A DNA stretch of 64,000 bases from Reticulitermes speratus (taxonomy: Eukaryota; Arthropoda; Insecta; Blattodea; Rhinotermitidae), in contig JAJKFL010000014.1 in the NCBI GenBank assembly GCA_021186555.1, positions 19,853,533-19,917,532 of the forward strand, in the 5' to 3' direction. A program made the position numbers and the translations under genes. Shown one piece after another: positions 47,853 to 59,189 of this stretch (positions are counted from its first letter, which is position 1; every line of letters begins with the position of its first letter). The notes beneath the pieces were generated by a model. The model searched no databases. It was not told where the DNA came from and was given only the letters and a program-made list of their open reading frames with translations.

Positions 47853-47975
47853 TGTAGCGCTGTGTAGGGTGAGTGGTGGGAGGGAGGTTCCCACCCACCA
47901 CTCACCCTACACAGCGCTACATCTCAGAAGACTTGACTACTCAGCAAGATCGCTGTGAAAACCTCAATCTCGAAA
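47853..47975. mobile_element. Perfect 28-bp hairpin joined to a MITE family 1 arm
   Basis: Arms 47,853-47,880 and 47,894-47,921 are exact reverse complements (TGTAGCGCTGTGTAGGGTGA ... ), with a 13-nt loop. The right side continues CATCTCAGAAGACTTGAC ... TGTGAAAACCTC, the outer arm of MITE family 1; the left side does not. Confidence 0.85.
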
Positions 47976-48979
47976 CTGATAATTTGAATCGGCCTATCAG
48001 GAATATTCCTTTACATGTGATAACGGAATGAGATCAGTTTTCAGCAAAGTGAGACAATTTAATCACCTCCAAATTTTAGCGCCTCAAACTACCAAATGAA
48101 GAACCTATATTGCTTAGTAGGCCTATACTTTGCTCATAGGAGATGGGGCAGCACGCAAAAAGAAAAATAAACCATTCTAATTAAACAACTGCAATGTCCT
48201 CGCCTTTAGCTTCTCCATGTGATGGCAGGTGGATTTGAGTCCTCCGCCAAATGAGATAAATGTTTTTAGTAAGGCATGCCCAAGATTTGCACCCCCACTC
48301 TTACGAGCGGCTCGTAACTGTAACTTACGCACCGACTTTGCAGCAGACAACAAAGTAATAAGCACGATATAGCACTTTACAATATCAGGAACAGTAAACA
48401 GAATTAAGATGCACCAATTAGGAAGCACATGAAGCAATGGTACTTATAAACTGGATTACACAATAACAGACAGCAATGCGAGGCTGAAATGAGTTCTAGC
48501 CAAGTACACCAAATATCATAAGGATTGCCACGTCTGCTGCTTCTTGTTAAATTGGTTCATAATGCATGTTTGTGTGTGTTGTAAGACACGTTTGTCGCCG
48601 TCCGTTGAGGGTCCAGTTGGTATCCGCAACGCGCGTGACATTTGAGGTGAAGTTCTGAATGAATCCCGAACACAACCACATATTTGGACTTACTGGTATG
48701 GTTTGTCCTTTTATTACTCACACATTATGTTTACAAATACACTTATTCACTCTTCTAAGGATAGTTAATTACTGGCCATGGTATCACAGGAGACTGAAAT
48801 CCTTTAACTTTTAAGTTTATGTGTACCTAACTTGTGATTCTGTCTCTTGTCTAAAACTTCTATCTAAATTTCAGAATCCTCCTCGTCCTTCTACCCATCT
48901 CGTCATCTAGGGTGACACCTTCGACACCTCTCTCTCCAGTTATTGGTCGGGCAACGAAAGAGGGTCTACTTTCGTTAGG

Positions 48980-49075
48980 TAAAGGCGAAGTTCACCTTAG
49001 AACAGGCCATGAAGGCCCAGAGGGGGAGTAGAGGTATAGCTCTACTCTTTCTTTAACCTCGGCGCTCGTTGGCTG
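48980..49075 (-). mobile_element. SINE family A, 3' fragment
   Basis: AGTTCACCTTAGAACAGGCC, GAAGGCCCAGAGGGGGAGTA and CTCTACTCTTTCTTTAACCT match the left part of the 14.27 and 46.7 kb copies; the tRNA-like head is missing. Confidence 0.7.
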
Positions 49076-49299
49076 ACCAATTTTAAAACTTTGCGTAATT
49101 CTTATAGGTCGGAATAATTAAGTTTTCCGTGGGAACAAAACGCCCACACAAAGCATGGCTGAAAGTCACAAGTGCCTGTCCGAGGTTAAAACCATAAATT
49201 TGTCAACGCAATAACATGTCAAACTAAACTTCCAAAAGATCCGGTTCTTGCAGTAAGTTTCAAAGCTGTCACGACCGGATGGACATGGGTGAAATACGA

Positions 49300-49520
49300 G
49301 AGGGCAAAAGGTCAGGAAGTCCTTCCGCAATTAGGGTGCGGACACAAAAAATGAAAAGGAAAAACGTTTCCCTTTCTCACGTAGAGAAGGTGGTCCAGCT
49401 GGGACTCGAACTCAATCACTGTTCGGGTCAAGAGTCGGACTTTTGACCCGTGAAGATGGGACCGATACGTTGTCCCGAAACGTCGGTAAACAATTACCAC
49501 ATGATGCCGTGTAATAACCC
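49300..49520. mobile_element. tRNA-like SINE remnant next to a MITE family 1 fragment
   Basis: The minus strand has a B-box-like GAGTTCGAGTCCCAG near 49,410. The following CCGAAACGTCGGTAAACAAT and CCACATGATGCCGTG match inner arms of MITE family 1. Confidence 0.35.
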
Positions 49521-49589
49521 ACAAGAGCGCAGATCTCAAATTATGTCACCTTCTTCAAGTTCAAGGTATTTGGCCCAAGGTTTACTGTC

Positions 49590-50345
49590 ATGTCCTATCT
49601 ACTGTGACGAAGAGTGCCGAAACTGTTTAATTACTTCTCTATTGTGTAAGTCAACTGTTGTTGAGGTAACGAAAATAATTACCCATGAATAATTTTTGTT
49701 TAGCACTTTCCACTTTGCTGCCGAACTGTTCCGTGGGTACGTGTGATATTTGAAGCAGCATTCAAAAGCAGTTTTCCTCAATAAACTGCCATGTCATACT
49801 TGTATCCATTTCCAACACAAAGTCTGTATTGTTTTATTCGAAATGTTTTATGCTTTGTGTTATGTACTGCCGAAAATCCATTGTACCCTTGAATTTCACA
49901 ATTCATCCACTGCCAAATTTTCTGTGGGGTGGTACAGTGTGGGATATATATATTATTTACGTAGTCGAAAATCCTTCTGATTTCCACAACCTGTCACAAT
50001 CCGTATTCGCTCTGTCAGGTGGATTTTGATTATTTTCGAAGTGAATAACTTTCATTACATGCATAAAACAATCACGTCTCATGACTTTTTAGTAGCCTCG
50101 AGTACAGTGTAGCTCGTTCGTTGACCAGTAATCGTTTATAGTCTCCCGAACATCACGTCCCATCAGGATTATCAGAACTAGAAAACGATACATTTCATCA
50201 ACAGAAATTCCTGCGCTAAAGCCGTACTGATTTTGAAATGCGTCGAACCGAAGCCGAGCTGCGTAGAAATATAAATGTTCCACCATCAATCGACAGCTAC
50301 AGATCTAGGCGGTAACACAATATCCTAAACATAAAGAAGATTCAG
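49590..50345 (-). pseudogene. piggyBac-type transposase remnant
   Basis: The minus strand reads SVDEMYRFLVLIILMGRDVR and NDYWSTNEL (piggyBac DUF4371-like start of the DDE domain). After breaks come DRLWKxxRIFDY-like WKSEGFSTT / RRIFDYVNNIY, NTKHKTFRIKQYRLC, NGYKYDMAVY, ITRTHGTVRQ and a final FGTLRHS. The usual catalytic-Asp segment near ENLAVDE is decayed (PQKIWQWMN). At least four frame breaks; not active. Confidence 0.8.
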
Positions 50346-50349
50346 GTTG

Positions 50350-51610
50350 TAAGAGACAGAAATAGAAGAATTTGGAGTAATGACAACGCTTGTCCAACAT
50401 AGCTCGCAACGTCGCTGGTTAATAAACTGGCCGCGCGTTCTGTATAGGACCTTCAACATGCAGTTTAGTAAACCAATCGCCAGTCCTTACAGGATTAACT
50501 AACGTCCGAGGTTTTCACTGCAAACATTTAAATAAACTGAACCCAAAACTCAGACTGTTTACGATGTTGAATTGAGACTATAAAATCATAAGGAAAAAAA
50601 TCACGAAGCATACTTTGCACACAACGCACGGAAACCGTGTTCTATCAACACGCAACTTTGATGAAGTTGCGCACCACAACCTAACGACACTTTAAAATGG
50701 GAGATTTGATTAAACATTTGTTGGTTAGATATAAAGACGTTTCACAAAAAGCTTAAGTTCCCATACATAATTCGCTAAATTGTAATGGGAAATATAGAGC
50801 ATTTAAAACAAACGTTAAAATTGATATGAAACACAAATTTATTGCTAGATACCCTTTTATGAATAATGCTAATACACACGAGTTAGTGAAGATACAGAGG
50901 AAAAGGCACTATGGCCTATTTCAAGGTATTATTTTTTTATTTACTGAGAACACAAGTAAATTATGAAAAGGCCGAGTAGGAAGGATTGCCCTGCTCAATT
51001 CACAGCCATTACATCAGGCCAATTCTATAGCCCTGAAAATGCAACTTTGTGCTGATAAATGAAAATTCCAGCAAAAGCTGCTCCATTAGATATTCAGGAT
51101 ATGCATTGTTTTTAAGCATTCCCTCCTGCTGTTACGTACCATAAATATCTATAAATGCAGAAACTGAAATTTTAAATAAAAGTAAAACCAAATGCATTGC
51201 GACAAGTTACTATTTTTAGAGGCATATAATCCAAATAATCTTATCAAGAATAGCAATTATTTAATACAAAATTATCAGTTTCTTTAAAGTCCTTGGTATT
51301 GTGAACCTAATTTACACACCAGCAATTGTCTTCAAACATAACAAAGCACTTGCTAGTATAAAAATATTACATGAATGTGGAAGAACTTAGAGACTGAAAA
51401 TTAAATTTACTGTAAAATAAAAGAAACGATTATATAAACATAAATCTTACAAGTAACAAACACTTTACATATATCTCTTAAAGAATTATGTATTGTACTA
51501 TAAATGACACTGGACAGTACCTTTCGACAGAATGAACCCTAAAGGAAAAATAACTACATAGTATGAGTAAATAAGGATGAGTGCAAAGGAAGAGGGTTAG
51601 GAAGATTAAA
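50350..51610. other. No gene seen; CpG boundary at about 50.7 kb
   Basis: No exon recognised. CpG falls from 16 in 50,101-50,400 to 2 in 51,001-51,300. Confidence 0.5.
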
Positions 51611-51617
51611 TAACTTC

Positions 51618-51900
51618 AAGCAGCAGAGTCTTCGTTGAGAAGCTACAGCTAACTTGGCCTCACACTCTGTTGCCTTAAAATCTACCCTAATATCTTTTAT
51701 CTGCATTAGGCTTCCTAAGTGGTATCTTTTATTCAGGTTTTATGATCCACCTTAGTGTGCACTTCTCATCTCCTAAAGTTTGCTATATGCCCTACATTTC
51801 TCAACCTCAGTCACCCTAGTAATATGCTGAAGATTACCCTAAAAAGCTCTTCATTATGCTATTTTCTCCTGCACCTGTTCTTGAACACTAAATCTGCACC
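51618..51900 (-). mobile_element. RTE-like retroelement remnant, highly decayed
   Basis: AGAGTCTTCGTTGAGAAGCT at the tail, then TTAGGCTTCCTAAGTGGTAT and TTATTCAGGTTTTATGATCC, match the minus 25.2 kb copy at the [12 protein letters not shown] region; later parts are barely alignable. Confidence 0.55.
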
Positions 51901-54785
51901 CTATTCTTAAGTACCCTAAATCTATGCTATCCACGGAAGTGTCACTATATTTGCAGTAATATAAAGCACTATACTACTGCAATTGTTTTTGTCTCACTGT
52001 TCACTATGCTGTGGTTCTACTTTTGGGCATAACTGTACTTGTTCCCTGCCTTTACTATGTCTTAAATGCAGAAATCCTTCAAACATATGTGGAGGAGGTG
52101 TAATACTGTATCAATAATAGTTCTCATTAACTCTTAAGACAGTGTCTTGTGTGTGCAGACAGAAGGTGAAACAAAACAATTACATTATGACATGAGAATG
52201 TGTAACTTAGATAGTATGATTACACAACAAAAACAATTTTTTCAGAAAATAATGAAAAGGAATTTTCCTACTGCAACAGATCAGTTATCACTTTAAGCAT
52301 GCAGCTGAAATTCTATAATTACATTCTAGACAAGTCACCTGCAATTTCAGTCTCACAATTTCTCATGGAACTTTTCTGTTACTCATGTCTGAGTATGGAA
52401 AAATTAGTTTCCATTATAAATCAAGATATCCCGAGTACAAGCATACGCAGTGTTCTGTCTATGGGCAATAATTTGACTGCAAGTTGTGAGGACATGTAAG
52501 ATGATTTTAAGACAACTTTCAGTCTACTTTTGTTCCTTGTAGAGAAAGGTGCTGGTACTGAGCATCTCTGAGTACCCAGTTTATCACAGCAACATTACAG
52601 ATTCTGATAGAAAATGACTTAAGAGTTTGTTCACTGATATATTTGTGCAGCAGGCTCAATCTCACCTCAATGGTATTCATATCACAAAACACACCTTTTG
52701 CTTCAAGTTTCATACTGAGTTCATTTAAACAAGTTGCATTGTCCATTCCAGTCTGTGCCAGAGTGGTGACATCCACAATGAGCATATCTCTGAAAATCAT
52801 GCAGAGGATGTCACTGGCTGGACTTAAAATATTCTGTTTCCAGTGACACCACCACTGCATGGTTGGGGACTACACACCCCAGTAACGGTGTGTGCTGAGA
52901 TGGTGGGAGTGCAGTTGTAAGGAAGTTTTAACTCACCAGACTGAAGCCGACTCGAGGAAGCGAGTCCCAGGCAAGTTTGGTTGCAGTACCACCATAAAAG
53001 TATGTTACAGAAGATTGGTAACCTCTTGGGCTCGATACATGCTGCTAATCCTGAAAATACAGAACTCTGCACTTCATTTCTAGTAATGAACAGTAGCATC
53101 AGTCAATATGGTGGGTATGAGGCCAGCTATAATTTGGTGAATTTCATAACACCAATATTAGGGTGGTGAATAAATGGGCAGAAAGAACAAGTGAGGAATA
53201 TATACAAATGAGAACATGGAAACAACGGATTCGGAAACAAACAGAATGCTCAGGGTACAATAAAGTAACTGTACCTGCAACATTTTTGTGTATGACAAGT
53301 AATTAACAGATATGTATTGAAAATCTGTGTAGACCATCTAGTTTCTGATAAATTTTAACAAACACAGATTAAAACATATTTAGTCTAATGTAGAGTGCAG
53401 TGTAGTATAGTGAAATTCAGATCAATATGATGGGTATAAAGCAAATTATAAAGTGTGTTTTATAATTCTTTCTGTACAGGGGTGGGTGGGTGTTTTTATT
53501 TATTTATTTACACCTCATACATTCCATAGATCCATGAAGGCAAAAACAACCACTTGGATAAAAAACATGTCAAGAAAAAACATACACACACTTATGACAA
53601 TTTTGTCTTTAACCATGGGCAATGCCCCAGATTGGCCATTTATTTTTTTTTATTTACTCCTCATACATTCCGTGCGTGCATGTGTGTGTGTGTGATTTAA
53701 GGCACACCAAAGCCATATGCACCTGGATAAAATTCAAACTGAAAGTCGATTACTTAAACTGGAATAAAATTAAAGAAACTGGTATATGTGTTAGACTGCA
53801 AAGGAACTGATTTTATTAACTCTTGTCCTCACCTATAAATCAAGGACATGTTTAAGGCCAAGCCACTGTGTTTCCAATAAAACATATTTTATTTAACATT
53901 ATTACATCCAAGATCACAGTGTTTTTACCAAACTTATACAAAAGAAAATATACAGAGTAATAAAAAAGCTGTCTTATAAAAAGTGTTTATAACAAACAAC
54001 ACTCAACAAATACACGGGTTTCATGAAAACACACCTAAATCAATGTATCAACTTAATATGGATTAGTAACTAAGTGGGATAAAAGCCAGACAGTACTGTT
54101 CACTAGGACACAAACTTATATATTCACAGCTTAATTTGCTAAAGATGGGGTTCAGAGTCAAGTGTGTGAAACTCACTCTACAGAATATGATAGATATTAT
54201 TTTTAAAACATTCTTTACAGTCTATGATATCAAGATGAAAACATAAATTCAATTTGATTTAATATTAACAAACAATATCTAATCCAAATACTTTTGAACT
54301 TCACATATATTATTCATGCCAATCTATTAATAATATCATACGGTGCAGAATCTGTCAGAATACAACTTTTATCACTCATACATCAGAAATTTTTTTATTA
54401 CACCCTAAAGCTTTTGACTAAGTTCACAATAATCTTCAGGAGTATAAACAGAGGTTACTAACTTACAGTACATTAGATTTTACATTCAAAGGGCTGTCAC
54501 TTTACATATTAATTCAGTCATTATGTAGTCTGTCTTGTGACAAGTACACAGACTCTTAGTCTCAAACTGTTTTCCCTTTCTTATTCCGTCCCATAAAAAA
54601 AACACTGCCTAATTCGAATAAAGAATGACTTCTTATGTAAAGTACCATGCTGTATAGCAATCATTATTCTTTCAGGTAAAGATGCCCTTGTGTAAATCAA
54701 ATTTTGATACTGTAATTACTTTTTGAATGAGACATAAGAAACTGCAAATTAAACATTTCACAGGAATGAGAAACATTTACCATAT
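51900..54785. other. No assigned gene; simple repeats and possible retroelement tails
   Basis: Apart from the candidate exon at 52.7 kb, nothing is assigned. Two TTTATTTA...CTCATACATTCC phrases (about 53,495-53,530 and 53,640-53,670) resemble 3' tails of the jockey-like elements. 52,860-53,100 has mixed open frames. Confidence 0.35.
52666..52789 (-). other. Candidate exon, unidentified
   Basis: 124 nt open on the minus strand between acceptor ATGATTTTCAG and donor GAG|GTGAGA. It reads MLIVDVTTLAQTGMDNATCL then NELSMKLEAKGVFCDMNTIE. The frame also stays open past the donor (113 codons from 52,860 to 52,519). It could be a real exon or a transposon remnant; I do not recognise the family. Confidence 0.22.
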
Positions 54786-54789
54786 GTTT

Positions 54790-55768
54790 CTGCCACATAC
54801 AAGTATCTAATACTCAGTAATTATTTAGCATTACTGGTTTTGGCAGGAGACTACAATCTTCAGGCAATATCATCATTAATGTGAACACTTAAAAACTGTC
54901 AGAAATGCGATGTTTGCTCTGTAGCTCTGCATTAGGAATAGTGTAGTGATAAACTGTACTGAAATGGAGCAGATGGATATCTCACTTTGTTGCATTTTGT
55001 GCCTATTTTCTTTTGTGCTGGGGGTTGAAAATAAATTTGAGGCACCTTTTGGTTGTGTTGTTGCACTATTTTTCTGTGAAGATGTAATTCAGGCATTGGT
55101 GTTCTTCCTGGTTTTTGATGCACACATCAGTGGTTTGGTTGAATACATGCTGTGTGGGTGTTTATTCTGTTGATCTGGAAACATATGGTAAAATTACTAG
55201 GTGGCAGGTTCTGTTTTCATTGCACGTAACTGACTGAGGTTAAGCATGTGTTGTGTACCAAAAAATAAGAAGCACAACAGTGCTCTAAAATACACCAGTG
55301 CAATATTGTCGGCAGGGGAAAGGGGGTAGAGCTCTTCACTTCAAACTAATATACTGTACACCTTCAACATGCAAATGTAAGTAAAATTACTCAAACAAAA
55401 CTATAGAACCAAACCAGTGAAGTGTGCTGTGCATCAAAAATAAAGAACACCAGTGCCCTCAATACATATGCACAGAAACACAGTTCAATAACACAACCAA
55501 AAACTACCTCAAGTTTAACCTTAACCTCAAACACAAAAAGAAAATGGATGCAAAATGCAAGAAGGTAAAGACTCCCATCTGCTGTACCTCACTACAATTC
55601 AATATTACACTAGTTCTAACACAGAGATGCTCAGCAAATATTGCATTTGCAAAAATTCCTACTATTTTGATTATAATATTACTGCCTGAAGATGACAGTT
55701 TCCTGCTGAAACTAGTAGCATGAAATAAATAATGAGTACCAGATACTTGTTGTATGTGAGGGAAGCAG
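54790..55768. mobile_element. Long fold-back element, arms about 350 bp
   Basis: Left arm 54,790-55,140, right arm 55,407-55,768, imperfectly complementary from the ends (AAGTATCTAATACTCA / TGAGTACCAGATACTT; AATCTTCAGGCA / TGCCTGAAGATG) through GTTTTTGATGCACACA / TGTGCATCAAAAAT to the loop. The loop carries a third partial copy (GTTGTGTACCAAAAAATAAG at about 55,250) in the right-arm orientation. No transposase. Confidence 0.8.
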
Positions 55769-55969
55769 ACAGCAAATCATTAGTTATTCTAACGCATGAT
55801 GAAAAGTGTAATATGGAATGATAAAGATTAAATTTAACAAATACACCTGCTCAACATGCTCATTACTGTAACATATCTGCCTCTACTCTTATACCTTGTA
55901 CCTACTGTTTATAGGCCACGGAAACACGATAACAGAAACAGAAATCCATACAATATCAGTTGATGCAAA

Positions 55970-56042
55970 AGTGAGAGGAAGAACAGGAGAGGAAGAGGAG
56001 GAGGAGAGGAGTAGGAGGAGATGGGAGGAAGAGGAGAAAACT
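55970..56042 (+). repeat. (GGA)n-rich purine tract
   Basis: Irregular GAGGA/GGAAGA units. Confidence 0.85.
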
Positions 56043-56814
56043 CACTGCTGATACTCTGGCACACAACTTTACTGTAATGGAATGTCACTTTCAGGAGGCT
56101 GTGGTCAACATACAGAGAAAACAACACTGGAAGTCGCCACCTTCCTGAAACAGACTACACATAAGACATTGCTCATCTTAGCCTCTATTCATTAAGGTTT
56201 ATGAAAAGAAGAAGCAATATTTCATGTTACATGAGCAATTCAAAACAGCCTGTACAAGAAACTAAAATTCATACAGGCCCCTTTTCTGGCAGTAAGTAAT
56301 GGTACATTATACAGTTTTCTATAAACCACAAAAAACAATAGTCTGTTTTTTATCCATTTTTCTAACATAAATGAGTTGAACTTCTAACTAACATATACAG
56401 TCAAGGTACTGGTGAGTTTAATCCTAACGTCCAAAAGGGAAAAGTGTCCCAAAACATGTAATCCCATACACCTGTCCAGTTATATTATGATATTCTGTGT
56501 TTAATAAAACAGTACTCTTATCCCCATATTTGTCTTACATGCTTCTACATGTTTAAAAGATTGTCTAATGTTTACTTCTAATTGAACTGTCCACTTCTGA
56601 CAGACAATTTTGTATACCGGAACACTTATAATTCTTGCAATAGTCACGCACTACTTACAGACCCCTTCACGCAGCTGTTCTCATTTGGTTGTTTCTCAAA
56701 GCGTCAAAACAAGACAGATATGTATAAAGATGCTTCAAAAATGCCTCTGCTTGTTTTATGAACCCTTTTATAAAATGGAAAAAAATTTAGCAGTAACATA
56801 ATTTTCTCTCTTAC

Positions 56815-57432
56815 ATCTGGATAACTGATACCAGCATCTGCAGCAGACCATTTCTCTGCCCTCAACTGAAACAACGCTTTAGCTGTGAATAAGTTATAAA
56901 AGTACAAAACAAACATTCTTCAAACATTTTTCATTCCACATGGCACCATGATATTATCATAATTTAAAATTGCCCATGTACGGGAAAGTAGAGAACTTCG
57001 CTGGAATCTGTTAACCCTACTAATGTAGCACTGAGTAGATTGGCACAAAACTAATCAATAAAAATGAAAAATTTCTACATACTAATATCAGTTTGTTAAA
57101 ATTATGAACAAATTTGATCATAAAGATAGACCTCTTCCAGGAATCAACTGACAATCTTAGGATATGCTTGGTACATGTTAAATAAGTATAAATTACACCA
57201 TGCTCAAAGAACATGTGGCACATAAAATTAAAAACACTGAAAACTCTGGGAGCATCAAGAAGACAAATTATGCAGCAATTCTAAAAAACTACTGACAACA
57301 GTAGAAGGACCCCAATAACAAAGAACATTGGGTCCAAAATGCCCTGAACAAGTAACTTCCTTATAAGGAACCGACTATGAATATACCTGTAGCAACTGTA
57401 CCTTCGGAGGTAACGACATACAAAAGAAGTAC
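56815..57432 (-). other. Two candidate exons of an unidentified minus-strand gene
   Basis: 57432-57387 (46 nt; acceptor AAGTTCAG, donor GTATAT) and 56882-56815 (68 nt; acceptor CTTATTCACAG, donor GTAAGAG) are open and phase-compatible. The first reads LLYVVTSEGTVAT; the second adds AKALFQLRAEKWSAADAG. A possible third piece starts at 56144 (acceptor CTGTTTCAG) and reaches TGA at 56091. The family is not recognised. The block is CpG-poor like the gene bodies, but short open pieces between splice-like sites can be chance. Confidence 0.25.
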
Positions 57433-58835
57433 CTGAACTTTCTCAATAAAGCATAACCATCAAAATACCTTCCTACACAATCATACTTAGGATACATAAA
57501 TCTGAAAAAATTTCCTATGCCACACTAGCACAAAAGCCTATTAAACTAATGTACAGTTTCATGTTGCAATGAATTTTACATTCTTATAATTTCTTAAAGA
57601 TATGAGGAAATAATTAATAATGTTCACCTTATGCATCAATCTACTGTTGCAAAGCTAACTGCACCACATTTACCAACATTACACACTGTCAACAATTATT
57701 CTTCCTTTTATTTTGTTAAATATCCTTTGTATCCAACAGTATCTCAAATGAATGTTGTAGGTCTTATGTCACAGCAGTACTGTAATTTAATCATTTACTC
57801 CCACACATACACACACACACACACATTTAAAGACAATATTTTTTCCTTCATCTGACTGCCATTTCCATGATCTGGCACCAATATATGAACAAATACTGGA
57901 ATGCTAATTGATTTCTCTATTTAGCAGTGGTAATGCAGTACACAACCAACAGTCCACAAAGAGAGAGTATATGGATTGCCCTCAAGGTTCATATGCCATG
58001 TCATGTCATCTTCAAGAAAACCATCTCTTTATAAGAAAATGGCACTACTGACAGAGGAATTCTTGATGGAAAACCAATCAGACTAACACCTACGCTTGAA
58101 GAAATGTCTGAATTACTCTTCACAGCAGTATCATCTGCACAATGTCTGCGTATGATGCTATGGAAAGAGCATGGTACTGATACCAATTGTCCACTGTTTG
58201 CAAACATCTCTGTCACTTGTTCACATAATCATACAGATAATACTATGCTGTGAGAAATGTTCAGTTGGTAAATGGGCAAGATACGTAACTAGTATGGGAC
58301 AGGATACATCAACTATCATTCAAATGACATGCTGTATCATACAACAACAATTTCATTCATTTGTGAACTATGTAACATACCACCATCTGTTTCTCCTTTC
58401 AGTCAGACTTTTGGGCAATATCTAAGTGGTCAGTTGAGTTTAGGCATTCACACAAACATTAAATTATAACAATGAGCACACATAAATATTTTACAGGCAC
58501 TTGTGCCAATTTGGTCAGTGTTTACAAAACAATGTTTCATACACTACAGCTGGAATGTTTAAAAAACTGTTCCCTTAAAAACATACAAATGACTGCACAC
58601 ACAAACAAGTAACAAAAGCTGTACACAATACTAGCTCCTGAATGCCAACCAGAGTACATTTCAAGCTCTGCACACTGTCTTCACTGTGTTAGCCTAGTGG
58701 CTCCAGTAAGATTTCAGCTGTTGTAGGGACAACATAATATTCATATGCAGGAATTACTGCTCTTTGTATTGCTCCCATTTTCTATTTCTTTTATCTCACT
58801 GAATAGTCGTGATGATCAAAGTACTTACAAGTCAA
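57433..58835. other. No assigned gene
   Basis: CpG-poor region downstream of the TMTC4-like gene. Holds (CA)n at about 57,805-57,826 and, at 58,038-58,250, a 66-codon plus-strand frame without an ATG or recognised domain (ILDGKPIRLTPTLEEMSELL). May be long 3' UTR or intergenic. Confidence 0.35.
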
Positions 58836-58838
58836 CAG

Positions 58839-58844
58839 TTTATT
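58839..58844 (-). terminator. Candidate polyadenylation signal of the TMTC4-like gene
   Basis: AATAAA on the minus strand, about 200 nt past the stop codon at 59,044. It is the first canonical hexamer seen downstream. Confidence 0.4.
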
Positions 58845-59043
58845 TCTACAAATGTACCACTGAAAGCTTTCTGTTATATAATAACACTGGAAAGGTTAAA
58901 GTTACTACTTACTTTCTTACTTCATGTGTTCAAGACAAAACAAAAAAATGACAATGCTCATAAGGTTGACCAAACCAGTCTGCACGATAATCTCTTCCAT
59001 AAAACAACTTCCTGGGCAGTAAGGGTCAGAGGGAAGCAAAGCG

Positions 59044-59189
59044 TCACTGCTGATTTGCCATTCTATTTTGAGCCTTGTGCAGGAGAACCATATTATCCTT
59101 GGCACTCTGAAGCTTAGGATTTATTTCCAGAGCTTTCTGGTACAGTCGTTCTGCCTTGTCATATTTCTTCCAGCGGTGATACAGCACTC
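59044..59189 (-). CDS. TMTC4: TMTC4-like terminal exon
   Basis: 146 nt, phase 1 in, ending TGA; acceptor TTGTTTAG. It encodes GVLYHRWKKYDKAERLYQKA, LEINPKLQSAKDN and a short polar tail ending NRMANQQ. Length and position match the last TPR and C-terminus of TMTC4. Confidence 0.9.
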
